64,000 nucleotides of DNA, taken from positions 868,001 to 932,000 of the forward strand of contig NZ_CP031376.1 of the NCBI RefSeq assembly GCF_003363775.1, in the 5' to 3' direction. Source of the stretch: Spiroplasma alleghenense. Its GTDB lineage: Bacteria > Bacillota_I > Bacilli_A > Mycoplasmatales > Mycoplasmataceae. This document shows, one piece after another, positions 45,082 through 55,550 of this stretch. Every line of letters starts with the position of its first letter. Within the stretch, counting starts at the first letter, position 1. Below the pieces are notes generated by a model that was given only the letters and a program-made list of their open reading frames with translations, was not told the DNA's origin and searched no databases. Position numbers and translations under genes: made by a program.

Positions 45082-47055
45082 TTAAAATTCAGCAATTTGA
45101 CTCATCTTTCTTAATGTTTTTTTGTAATTATTTAAATCCTCTGGGTCTAAATTCCAAACTGCGCTGAAATTTTTAAGTATTCCCATATTAGGGCTCTTAC
45201 TTAAAACTAAGGCATGAAAACGATTTTTTCTTTCAACTTGAAATTTTTTGATTTCTTGAAAAATACTTTCTGGAATTTCCTCACCCAAAAAATCTGAAAT
45301 CATTAAAACGTCTGCATTTCGATACTCATCTGTTTGCATAATTTCAATCGCTTTTTGCAGTGGTGTAGAGAAATCGGTTCCCCCATCTGAAAAGTTTTTT
45401 GATAAAAAATCGTATAGTAATTTTACATCACTGTGCATTGCTGTAAGATCAAGTCAGTTTATGTCCGTAGAAAATGTGATTAGATAAATACTACGACGAT
45501 TTCTATTTGCCAAAGCACTCATAATTATTGCGGTCGCTTTTGAAATTAGCTCCGGGGTTCCGTGCATACTTCCCGAAATATCAATTATTAAAATAATCGG
45601 ACCTCTTTTTTGTTCTTGGCTTAAACTTCTTTGTTTTTTTATTCGAGAAAGTTCATTCTCATCCATTGTCTCGGTATTTTTATAATCAAATGTTTGAAAT
45701 TTTTGTTCCAAATATTTCACCATAAATAATTTTTTTAAAGCAGGAGATTTTAAATAAGCCAATTCACTTGCAAAAATACGGTCTATATCAGATGACAATT
45801 TCATTCCTAATATTTCTTCGGGATAATTTTGCTCTTCAATTTTTTGTTTTTTCTCAAAAGATTTTTGCAAACGAGATTTATCAAATTCTTGTTTCGCTCC
45901 TGACAATTTACCTAAAATCTCAAATAATCTCTGCAATACTAAATTATTCTTTATTTCTTCAGATAATTTAATCATCAATTCAATTTCTTTAGCAGAAACC
46001 TTAGTAAAATCCATTCCCCAACTTGGTCCATAAATATCTCTAACTGGCTGAGTTGTATCAATAAAACTAACAAAACCATTAATATCTGCCTTAATTTCTC
46101 GAGCAAGTTTATTGGCACCTTCATTAATATAAATAAATATTTCAGATAAAAACTCATCATAAATATCTGACTCTAAAATTTCTATAATGCTATCGAAGTT
46201 GTCCTTTTTACCTTCTTCTAAACTGATTTTTTCTAGTTCTTTTTCCACCGCTAATTTGTTTGGTTCAAATAAATCAACTATTTGAGTTAAGGTTAGGTCA
46301 ATCGTAGAATCATCAATAAAGTGATTTTGAGAAATATTTTTTTCAATAACTTTAATATTGTTTACAATCTTTTCGTTAGGCTTAATTTGACTAATAATTT
46401 TAGTTCAATGGTTAAAAAAACCAACTATTAACTCACGAATTTTTCGACTTAATAGTATATTTTCTTTTCCGTTTAAATGAAATATATAATCATTGTATTC
46501 TGGAAGAGTTTTAAGGAAGTAAACTTTTTTATCCAAATAATCATAAGCTAATTTTTTGGCTTTTTGAGTATAATTTTCAATTTCTCGATAATAGTTATCA
46601 AAGTATTGTTTTATTTTCATTTTAAATTCATTTTCAATTTTTTTAAAAATATCTGTAAAGGCAAAATTTATTAAAGAAGAAACCCAGTCCTCCATTACAC
46701 TTTCCTTGTAAAGACTTGGCAAAATTTGAAAATCTTCTTTAAAATAAGATTCATTCTTATTTAAAAATTCTTGAGTTTGATTTTTATTATATTCAAAATT
46801 CGCTGCTCCCATTTTTTCAATATAATTTATGTCATTTTTAACTTTTAACTCACTAAGAAATCTATCGACAAATATTTGGTAATTTCCAAATTGGGCCTCG
46901 AACACTTCCTTCATTATTTTTTTTTCTGATTGATTTGAAGCTTCAAAAAAGTCTTTATAGTATTCCTGCTTAAATCACTGTTTTTGATAATTAGATATCT
47001 CATTTATCAATTGGTTGCTTATTTCGCCCTCAAGTCTTTGCTTTAAATTGACCAT
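45082..47055 (-). CDS. VWA-domain protein, ViaA-like partner of a MoxR ATPase
   Basis: A 657-aa protein. The C-terminal 190 residues are a von Willebrand A domain with the metal-binding MIDAS motif DISGSMHG, the threonine in SDGGTDFSTPL and MISDF. The N-terminal 450 residues are helical and acidic, without recognised domain. The gene begins immediately after the stop of the MoxR-type ATPase (TAAATG), as with RavA-ViaA in other bacteria. There, the ATPase remodels target complexes with the VWA partner as adaptor. In this lineage the target is unknown. Confidence 0.85.
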
Positions 47056-48261
47056 TTAACCTACCATTTTTTGCAATTTAGCAAAAGATTTTTCAAAGTC
47101 GTTTCTAATTTCAACATCAACACCGTCAATTCCGTTGAAAGCAACAGGAAAGAATATAGAACTAGCTTTTGTTAAAACGCTACGTTCTTGTGCAATTCTT
47201 TTCAAAATTGATTTATAACGAGTTCCAATTTCTTTCGTGTAATTCTTGTCTGAAAAATTATTTTTTAAAACATTTTTTACTTGAACAGTTAAAGATTTTA
47301 TTTCAGTTTCCGCTCAACTAGTTTCACTTTTAATACCAACTTCTTTATTCATTAACTCCTTATAGATTAAGCCTATTTCCGTTCTTTCGTTCACAGTATT
47401 ATTATTTAATTTATTTCATAAAGTATGGTTTACAACAAATGTATCAACCATTTCTACTTTATCACGACCAGAACAATGAGCACTTACCTTCATTAAACGT
47501 ATGACTTTTTTTCATCGTCTATCTGAAATATAAATTCCAGTTTTAGCTTCAATATTAGCCTTTAATTTTTCAATAAAATTAATTACATCATCAGATAAAG
47601 TAATTAACATTCCTTTTTTACCGTCAACTATTTCACTTATTTCTCTTATCATTTCTGGAGTTATTAAATCTTCACTAGCTAATTTAATTGGATTAATTAC
47701 CTCTTCAGAATTTATCATTTTTAAAATATTATCAAAATCCTTGATTGGAGTGATTTCGTAACGAATTAAGAAACGATCGTATAATGCTTCAAGCCCCTGA
47801 TTTTCTTCAGGAAATTCATTTGATGCTGAAATTAGCAGTTTTAATGGTACTTGATTAACCTTATTACCATTTCTAAATTCCTTTTCATTGATAATTGTTA
47901 ACAGAGTATTTTGAATGCTTGGACCCGCTTTTCAAATTTCATCCAAAAACGCTACATCAGCTTTTGGTAAGTAACCTTCTGTTTTTCTTACATACTCTCC
48001 ATGAGTTAATTTATCTATATCCAAGGGCCCAAAAATTTCATCAGGTGTTGAGTATTTATTCATTAGATACTCAAAAATTTCCCCATTTTTGATAATTTTT
48101 TTTATTAATTTAGCTAAGTTTGATTTCCCCAAACCTGGTTTACCATATAAAAAAATTGACTCTTCTGCGAAAAGCGCCAATAGGGTTAAGTGAATCGCTT
48201 CTTCCCTTTCATATAGATTGCTAGTTAAAAAAGTTATTAATTTTTCAATTTTATTTTTCAT
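47056..48261 (-). CDS. MoxR-family AAA+ ATPase, RavA-like
   Basis: A 401-aa AAA+ ATPase. The Walker A is LYGKPGLGKSNLAKLI (residues near 39-54), Walker B is VAFLDEIWKAGP, sensor 1 is LISASNEFPEENQGLEALYDRF, which also holds the Arg finger region. Those features match the MoxR/RavA group. The Trp after AFLDEI is TGA. The C-terminal 180 residues are helical (LARA-like region not seen). It is the first gene of the pair with the VWA protein. Confidence 0.87.
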
Positions 48262-48309
48262 GTCTACCTCTTAATTATTATATATATATAAATAATTTAA
48301 GTCAAAATA

Positions 48310-49122
48310 CTAACTTAATTTAGCATCCTTTTCCAAAATTGCCTGAATGGCTTTTTTTATAATTGAATCTATTTTTTCATTATTAAAAACTTTAATCCCA
48401 GCAATTGTTGTCCCACCTGGAGAAGTAACCTTATTAATTATTTCTTGCGGGCTATCACTTGAATTTAAATAATTTTTCAATGTACCAATAAAAACCTCTG
48501 TAAACAACTCTTTAAGATTTAAATAATTTATGCCAAGCTCTTCTCCTAAAAGCTCAAAGTTTTTATAGAAATTTAAAATTAGAGCGGGAGAACTTCCCGC
48601 CAAAGCTGCAAACTTAGCAAAATCCTCTTCTTTGATTTCATAACTTGACCCAAAAGAATTAAGTAAGTTATGCATAAGTTCGCGTTCCTCAGAACTAAAT
48701 TTTCAATTTGAACAAATAGCTGTCGATGACTTACATAAACTAGCATTCAAGTTTGGCATAATTCTAATAATTTTATTAAAATGATTGTTTGATAAGGATT
48801 TAACAATTCTTTCTACAGGTCATGCAACCACCATTGATACAATGATTTTATCCTCACTTAAAAATGGTGATATTTCCTTCAATAGTTCTGGGACATCTTT
48901 TGGTTTAATTCCCAAAAAAATTACCTCACTTTTTTCGATAAGCTCTTTCAGGCTATCAACTGAAGTAGCTAAACCTTCATTTATACATCTATTTTTTGAT
49001 TCTTGAGATCTATTATAAGCAAAGATCTTCAATTTGTCTAATTTTGTATCAGTTTTGATTCCTCGCAAAATTGCTGTTGACATATTTCCAGTTCCAATAA
49101 AACCTATTTTAAAATTTTTCAT
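48310..49122 (-). CDS. proC: Pyrroline-5-carboxylate reductase
   Basis: A 270-aa NAD(P)H-dependent enzyme making proline. The dinucleotide site is KIGFIGTGNMSTAILRGI; the C-terminal dimerisation domain holds LAGSSPALILNFYKNFE and VTSPGGTTIAGI, the ProC signature. The length is usual. Mollicutes seldom keep amino acid biosynthesis; the enzyme may use ornithine-derived or imported P5C, or balance NAD(P)H. Downstream lies the RavA-like gene; upstream is the ABC-type gene cluster. Confidence 0.93.
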
Positions 49123-49136
49123 TTCTTACCTCCATT

Positions 49137-49778
49137 TTATAAAACAACTCCATTCACAATCTTGATATTTTTTGAAAAATTTAGTTGTTGAAATTTTTCA
49201 AAAAGCGAAATATCTTTTAATTTAACTATAAAAGTTTTGCCCGTTTTATTGAGATCGTTGATATAAGATATAGCTTTAATAGTTTCTTCATTAGAGAATT
49301 CAGCAAAATCAATTTCAATCAAGATTAATTCTGGTTGATTTAATAGCGCCACAAAAAGAGTAACACAAAATTTTTGCAGTTGATTTAATTTAAATATTTT
49401 ATTGAATAATTCACTTTCTAATCCGAAATAATGAATCAGTGGAATCAATTTATCATCTGATTCTTTTTTTGATACTGATTTAAGTCTTCCACAATAATTC
49501 AAGTAATTATTTAAAGAGATTTTGTTTGGTAATTTTTTATAATCCAAAACATGACTTATTTTTAGTCGTAAGGATGACTCGCTTAAATTAGTTCCGTTTA
49601 AAAAAATGCTACCTTGCTGGAATTTACTTTGTCCTGAAATTATTTTAAATAAATTACTATCGCTATTATCCTCTAAATAAATTAACTCTCCTTTTTCAAT
49701 TTCAAAAGAGATATTATCATAAAATATTTGTCTTGAGTTTTTTTGAACAATGTTATTTAAAATAAGTAATTTTTTCAT
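49137..49778 (-). CDS. ABC-type protein with eroded ATP-binding motifs
   Basis: A 213-aa protein whose overall layout is an ABC transporter ATPase (LILNNIVQKNSRQIFYDNIS start, FEIEKGELIYLE, GSIFLNGTNL, LILIEIDFAEFSNEETI). The Walker A that should be GxxGxGKST reads EDNSDSNLFKII. The signature LSGGQ region reads KLNQLQKFCV. Walker B reads LILIEID, without the catalytic DE. All three are eroded, so ATP hydrolysis is unlikely. It follows a large permease gene, with which it shares the operon (the permease stop lies two bases before the ATG). Confidence 0.8.
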   Translation of the reverse strand: MKKLLILNNIVQKNSRQIFYDNISFEIEKGELIYLEDNSDSNLFKIISGQSKFQQGSIFLNGTNLSESSLRLKISHVLDYKKLPNKISLNNYLNYCGRLKSVSKKESDDKLIPLIHYFGLESELFNKIFKLNQLQKFCVTLFVALLNQPELILIEIDFAEFSNEETIKAISYINDLNKTGKTFIVKLKDISLFEKFQQLNFSKNIKIVNGVVL

Positions 49779-49779
49779 A

Positions 49780-51579
49780 TTATCTCCTTCTCGAAATCTT
49801 TTTGTAGAAAATTAAATAGCTTAAGGAAATTGAAATCATTGCGGCACAAGTTCACATCAGATAAATTCCTCAAATTTGGATTATAGGTTTTTTATAGGTA
49901 TCTATTTTAACTATTCTTTCAGTATATTCATTTGTCTGGTTTCTGACAATCAAATACGATAAATCGTAATCTTCATTTATTTTTACCGAATAGTATTTAT
50001 TGGCGGCATTTGCTATTTTAGCATTAGATTTATGGTATTCAATTCTGTTACTGTTTTGACCAAAATTATTCATAATTCAAAATTGCGACATGTAATTTAA
50101 GTAAACATTGGCTCTTTGTTTTCTAACATAATTTTTAATCGATCTATTATTTCATAAATCAAAATTATAATTTCAAGCATTTCTAATCATTGATAGAATT
50201 GAGCCTGTTAAAATTCGCTCTCCTGAAGAAACTTGAAAATCTTTATGAACTTGATTGACTGTTGGGTAAAGTTCATTATTATAAAAGAAACTTTCTTTAT
50301 TAGTTAAATTCAAATCCAGTGGAGAGATACTTTGATTATTATAATAAGAATAATTGTTGATAAATTCGTTAGCAACTTCATAAACTTCTATTATATCTTC
50401 GTTAGAATAATATGGTGATAATGTTTGGTCTTGTGATATCTCAATTAAAGTTTTTAAAATCGCGTTGTTATTGAAAGGATTATCATGTATTGGTTTTAAA
50501 TTACTGCGTTCTAAATTAAAAAGCGAATTAGTTCAGTCATCAACTCTTGAACTAGAAAACTTGTTAGTTTGGTAATAATTTTTTAAGCTCTGATTGACAT
50601 AATAAAAAGTTTCTAAAGGGTGAAGTTTTTTTGCAATCATTTCATTTTCTCATTCAATTTTGTCATCACTAATTTTTCAATTAATTTCATAACTGTATTG
50701 ATTTCCAAATGTACCAAAAATTCTTTCATCAATATCTAAAAAAAGATAGTCATTAAAGATGGCTGAGTAAACTTCATTTTTATTTTCGTCTTCAATAATA
50801 CATTCATGTTGACAATCGCTTTTTTTGAATGCATAATCTCAGAACTCAAATGACTTTAAAAGTTCTTCCATAAAGATATTTGTTTCACTTAAGTGATATG
50901 AATTAACAACTTCATCAATGCTAATTGTTTGTCGATTTAGATTGACAGCCCAGGTGTTGTCTGGTGGGGTTTCTTTTTTCTTAGTTGATTGAAAATGCAA
51001 GTTGGCTGAAAAATTACTAACTGCTAAACTGGTAGAAAATAAAACTAAGAATATCGTGGTGAATAACTTTGGCAATCCCATTTGTAATATAATTCCCAGT
51101 CCACAAAATAATGAATTAATTATTAAAGCAGTTATAAAAATTGGTGTTGTCATTTGCAAATATAAATTTCTAGCACCATCTAATCTGACTAATAATACCA
51201 TCGCTAAACTTAATCAGAACAAAAAAATCAGAATAATTGAAATTAAATGATTAATTAATAACCGGATTGAAAATGACTTTCCCAATGTTACAAAACTTGA
51301 TAGTTCAATACGTATTATTTCTTGCCTGAAATGATTTCCAAAAAACTTTTGATTAAATCATATTTGATAAAATAGAATTCATCCTATAATAAATGCCACA
51401 TTTACAATTATGAATATTTCTTCTTGTTTTAAAGATGAGTCATTAATTACAGAATTGATAATTAAAAGATTAAAAGCAACTTGAGATAACAGTAACGAAA
51501 TAGTAAAAACCATTAAGCCTCACGACTTAAAAGTTTCTTTAAATATAAATCCTTGTACTATTTTTATTTTACTTTTCAT
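49780..51579 (-). CDS. Large membrane protein, probable ABC permease partner
   Basis: A 599-aa protein with about five to six N-terminal helices (about 16-190), a long soluble domain of 370 residues (about 200-570) rich in Asn, Tyr, Ser and acidic residues, and one C-terminal helix (about 572-592). ABC-2-type permeases coupled to MacB-like or other exporters often have such an arrangement of helices around a large extracytoplasmic loop. It lies directly before the eroded ABC protein. The start is at 51579. The function is unknown; the permease call comes from layout and neighbour. Confidence 0.65.
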
Positions 51580-51587
51580 TCTTTCTC

Positions 51588-53129
51588 CTATTTTAAATTA
51601 AAAGTATGGTCTCCTAAAACTTTCTGGGTAATTCCTACCAATCTTATTTTTGAAATTTGTGATAGTAAAGTTGAGTCATCAAAATCTGATAAGTTGGTTC
51701 CTAGATAAACATCTTTATCTTGGCCAAACTCTATTTCAAATCCTCTTTTTTCATAAATAAGGCTATTAATTTCTTCTTTAACTTTGCCAATTGTTGAATT
51801 TTGATTTTTATTAATTATTTCTTGAATTTCTTCATAAAATACTTCAATAATAAAATTATATTTAGTTGTGGAATTTATTTTAAACTCTTGGGTTCCTTCA
51901 AACTCAAAATTGTAATATAAGAATTTAATATCATTTTTTTCAAAAGTTAAGTCAATGTCATTGGTTGCTCTTATTTTAAATAAAAGATTATTGCTTACTG
52001 AGTAATTAAAATTTTTATCAAAAGAAAAACTACTATCAATTAATTCATAATTATTTTTGAGTTTACTACTACTGTCTAAAATCTTAATAACCTTTTGCTT
52101 CGCTTCTTCTTTTCTCTCATTTGCTTTCAACCTTAAACCTGAAAAATTACAGTCATAAAAACTAGTTGTAGGTCGTTCCAAATCCGACATGTCTTTTTCA
52201 TCAATCGAAAACATCATATTTTTATAGTCGCCAGCAGAATATTGTTCATTGACATCTTGAGTGAATTCTAAAATAAAGTCTCCTTGTTTGGATTCTGAAT
52301 CATAGTTCAAGTAACCACCATTACCTTTGTTATAATATTTTCACTTATTATTAAGATTTAAATTAGAATTTAAAATAGTGGTAATTTGAGTCTCAATTTC
52401 ACTTATACTATTTCTGTCGCTTCTAACCCTAATGGCTTTTAAAGAAGTGTTCAAAATACTATCAGCTTGTCTAGCGTTTTCTGGATTGGTTCAGTTGATT
52501 CTAAAGTCAAAATCAAAAATGTCTCCTTTTTTATATGCTAAATCAACATCTTTTTCAAACAATACTTTACAAGAACCTAATTCCATAAATTTGCTGGTTT
52601 GAATTTCAACGACTTTGGTGGCTCCTTGAAAAAAGCTTGTGGTGTCCAAACCTTCTGAAATCGCATTTGCAACAATTTCGCTTTCACTACCAAATTTAAC
52701 TTTAACGTCGGTGTTAAAGTTAAAGTCTCCCAGTCGAGTTTGACCTCTAACTTCTGGACCATTTACTAAAAGTGTTGAAAACTTAAACTCAAATTCATCA
52801 CCTTTAACCCCAATTGTTTTGATGTCTTCGGTTAGTGAAAATATAAAAAATCCTGCGTTTTTTTTGTGGTTAAAGTCCATAGCTTCAAAAGTATATTTGC
52901 CCTTTATTTCTGGGTTTTTATCTAACTGATTTAAAAAATATGCTTTAATTTCATCGTTGTCTGTCGACTCTTTAATAAAGATATCTTTTCTTTTAATATT
53001 CAAAGAATCCAGTATTTCATCATTATTATCTCAAGGAATTTCTTCATCAGGAATTACACAAGAAACCACCGTAACTGTTGGGATTGTTAAAAAAGAGAAT
53101 GAACTTAAAATTAAAATCAGCTTTTTCAT
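51588..53129 (-). CDS. Lipoprotein of unknown function
   Basis: A 513-aa lipoprotein. The signal peptide is MKKLILILSSFSFLTIP and the lipobox TVVSC. The start is set at MKK (53129), with GGTGATG before it; MTM at 53135 is six bases upstream. The mature part is rich in Asp, Glu, Asn and Lys; several similar segments (GDEFEFKF, GDIFDFDFRI, FEKNDIKFLYY) suggest two or three related domains in tandem. It is in one operon with the permease and the ABC protein. Confidence 0.82.
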
Positions 53130-53203
53130 AGTCATCACCAACTTTCTTTATGTTATTTTATCATAATTCACAAGATTAAATTTTGGATTAAATAGTAGTA
53201 AAA

Positions 53204-53240
53204 AAACTTCAAATTAAGAAATTCTTAATTTGAAGTTTTA
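53204..53240 (-). terminator. Terminator overlapping the membrane-protein stop
   Basis: A long perfect palindrome AAACTTCAAATTAAGAA / TTCTTAATTTGAAGTTT followed by TTTTTTTACT on the minus strand. It overlaps the stop at 53238. Confidence 0.9.
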
Positions 53241-53714
53241 ACTAATTTTTGTAAGAAAACCTTTAATTTTTCCAAAAGCACTATGTCAGTCTTTTAGTTC
53301 AAATGCAATTTCAGGATCTCAATCTGATACAAAAAATGATGTCGATAACAAGATTGCCGAAATAAAAATTAGAATTAAAAGTGTAATACTTATTTTTTTA
53401 AGCATTCTGGCTTCTTGTTTTAATGTTACAAATGATAGAAACATAAAGAAACTTAAAATGGCAATTGAACCAATTCATAACCATGGATTCAATAGTGAAA
53501 TTACAATTAATTTTATTGGAATTTGGTTATAAATTATTGTAGACATTCCAGGAATGGTTTCATCGTCAGATTGAATTGACATATATTTATATCATTCATC
53601 TCAAACTTTTGATGTTTCTACCATATTTATTAAAAAGTATCCCATGCTTAATACTAGCAATATACCAAATATGAATAGAAATATTTTGAAAAAATTTAAT
53701 CTTGCTTTTAACAT
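53238..53714 (-). CDS. Small unknown membrane protein
   Basis: A 158-aa protein with three hydrophobic segments (about 8-30, 68-92, 105-128) and a loop containing VWDEWYKYMSIQSDDE between the first two. Its ATG is preceded by AGAGG and by a separate promoter (TATAAT about 32 bases before). It is not part of the small RNA upstream, which ends in its own terminator. No family recognised. Confidence 0.72.
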
Positions 53715-53802
53715 TAATTATCCTCTTTCTCTTTAAGTTAAAGTAATTATACCAATTTAAAACAAAAATTGAAATTATTTAAAAATTATTTTATATCAAT
53801 TT

Positions 53803-53938
53803 AAAAAGCCGGTTAAAAACCGGCCTCTTAAATTGATTGAATTTTAATCGGGCTATAAATATAAGTCGAGAAAATAATACCCTTTCGCAATTCTTTTGTA
53901 ATACGATAATATAGTTTCTCGCTTTCGCTTTCTTAACT
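53803..53938 (-). ncRNA. Candidate independent small RNA, about 136 nt
   Basis: Bounded by a promoter (53945-53972) and an intrinsic terminator (GCCGGTT / AACCGGC, 53808-53824, then five T residues). It encodes no convincing protein. Within it AAGCGAGAAA pairs with TTTCTCGaCTT (one bulge) across about 40 nt. It does not match SRP RNA (no GGAA/AGCA motif), tmRNA, RNase P RNA or a tRNA by eye. Confidence 0.7.
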
Positions 53939-53944
53939 TAGATT

Positions 53945-53972
53945 ATTTTACAAATAAATAAATAAAAAGCAA
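53945..53972 (-). promoter_or_regulatory. Promoter of the small RNA
   Basis: TTGCTT (53967-53972), 16-bp spacer and TAAAAT (53945-53950) on the minus strand. Confidence 0.7.
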
Positions 53973-53991
53973 GTTATTTTAATAAAATTTA

Positions 53992-54321
53992 TTATTTAGC
54001 GAAGAAGCTCGCCTTAATTTCTGAATTTCAAGAAATTTTGTCCTCGTAATTTTTTTTAGAAATATATAGTCAAAAACCATTAATATTAGTTTTATTTTCA
54101 TTGCAAATTGAATGGGTAGCGACTAAATTTGAAGAATTATGATTATTAACATTTCCGTCAACTCAATCAATATTCCACCCCTTCATACCAGGTTCTGGTT
54201 CTTTTGTGTTCATATCTTTAAATTTCAGAATGTCATCACAAATGTAGCACATTCTATTTTTTTCTTTATCCAAATTATTGAAGCTAATTGCATTTTCTCA
54301 AGCTATATTAAATTTTTCCAT
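53992..54321 (-). CDS. HNH-like protein with degenerate active site
   Basis: A 109-aa small protein. It holds CYICDDILKF near residue 25-34, then GWNIDWVDGNVNNHNSSN, then LVATHSICNENK. This is the layout of HNH zinc-finger nucleases: C-x2-C, then a DH that precedes NL, then a H-x2-C-N. The DH position reads DW, so the catalytic His is missing. Nuclease activity is unlikely. The start at 54321 lacks a strong ribosome-binding site (AGGTAAA). Confidence 0.65.
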
Positions 54322-54397
54322 TTTTTTACCTCGTTATTATTATATCATAATTGATATTTTCAATAAAACTCAAAATTATTATTTGAAAAATAAAAGT

Positions 54398-54430
54398 AAA
54401 AGAAGCTCTATAGAGCTTCTTGTTTTTTTA
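54398..54430 (-). terminator. Terminator between the HTH and HNH-like genes
   Basis: A perfect 22-bp palindrome AAGAAGCTCTATAGAGCTTCTT with T-rich flanks, so termination of either strand is possible. Confidence 0.7.
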
Positions 54431-54490
54431 AAAAAGTTACCAATTAATAAATTAATCAGATTTGTATAGATTGTTTTCTTGCCTTTTTTT

Positions 54491-54739
54491 CTAGTCTTCT
54501 TCTGAAAAGGGTGCGTCCTTAGCTCTTTTTCAACCAAAAGTTCTACCCGTCTTATTTCTTAAAGATTCAGGGCCTTTAGTTTGATAATTAATGCAAGCGT
54601 TTCTTGCAGCAGAGTAAGAAACTTTATACATTTCAACAAGATCTTTCAAAGGAACGTTATCTTCAAAATGTTTTTTTACCATCTCTAATTTTTGCTCATA
54701 ACTCAAAATATTAGACTTATTTCCTTGGTGATTCGCCAC
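54491..54739 (-). CDS. Orphan helix-turn-helix protein like IS3-family OrfA
   Basis: An 82-aa protein with a single HTH (YEQKLEMVKKHFEDNVPLKD, then LVEMYKVSYSAARNACINY) as found at the N-terminus of IS3/IS150-type transposase OrfA. No OrfB (DDE domain) or inverted repeats flank it, and the C-terminal leucine zipper of OrfA is missing, so it is either a transposase remnant or a domesticated regulator. Confidence 0.72.
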
Positions 54740-54921
54740 AAAATTACTCCTTTCTTTTTTTACAATCTATTTATATAATAAACGATTTTTTTTAATTTTT
54801 TACAATAAGTGCAATTTAAATAGAAAAAAGTGCTAAAATTTAGTGTTAAAAGAGGATAAATTAACTTATTAGTTGAATAATAATTAAATAGGAATAGAAT
54901 AAATATCAAGGAGGAATTATT

Positions 54922-55524
54922 ATGAAGAATAAAATTTTAGTAATAAATGGTTCAGTTAGTCCTATTGAAAAATCATTTTCTGTCGCATTAACAAATCTAT
55001 TTATTGATGAGTACAAAAAAAACGATCCCGAGGCAGAGTTTATTCATTTAGACTTGAACACAAATGAAATGGCTGGAAAAACACTTACAAGAGAAAATAT
55101 GGGAACCTACTTTAACGAAAAAGATAGTATGGCTTATATTGAACAATTAAAGGATGTAAATAAGGTTATAATTGGTTGTCCAATGAATAACTTCAACGTT
55201 TCTGGAATTGTTAAAAACTATTTAGAACATGTATTATTGGCAAATCAAACTTTTTCTTATAAATATTCAAAAAAAGGAGATGCTATTGGTCTTCTAAAGC
55301 ACTTGAAGGTTCAGATTTTAACTACCCAAGGAGCTCCATTTGGTTGATATCTGTTTGGTAACCACACCGAGTTTTTAAAAGGAACTTGAGAATTTATGGG
55401 GGCACAAGTTAACTCACCAGTTTTACTCGCAGGTACAAAAGTGGCTCCAGTAAATGCTATGGATCCTAAGGCAGCAGCCTTAACTGTTAAAGACGAAGTT
55501 ATCAAAGCAGCTAAAAGCTTTTAA
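54922..55524 (+). CDS. azoR: FMN-dependent NADH-azoreductase family protein
   Basis: A 200-aa flavodoxin-fold enzyme. It begins KILVINGSVSPIEKSFS, the FMN phosphate-binding loop, and has the conserved CPMNNFNVSGIVKNYLEHVL and LTTQGAPFGW. AzoR reduces quinones and azo compounds with NADH. The length is that of the family. It starts after AAGGAGG and ends in a terminator shared with a convergent gene. Confidence 0.9.
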
Positions 55525-55550
55525 AATAGACGAAAGTCTATTTTTTATTT
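55522..55550. terminator. Bidirectional terminator after azoR
   Basis: A 9-bp stem AAAATAGAC / GTCTATTTT with a GAAA loop and T-rich tail. It overlaps the stop codons of azoR and of the convergent methyltransferase. Confidence 0.85.

Noticed and set aside
53716-53950. Small RNA region as a T-box or riboswitch leader of the gene at 53238
   Set aside because: No T-box sequence, and the downstream gene has its own TATAAT promoter behind the terminator; kept as an independent RNA instead.
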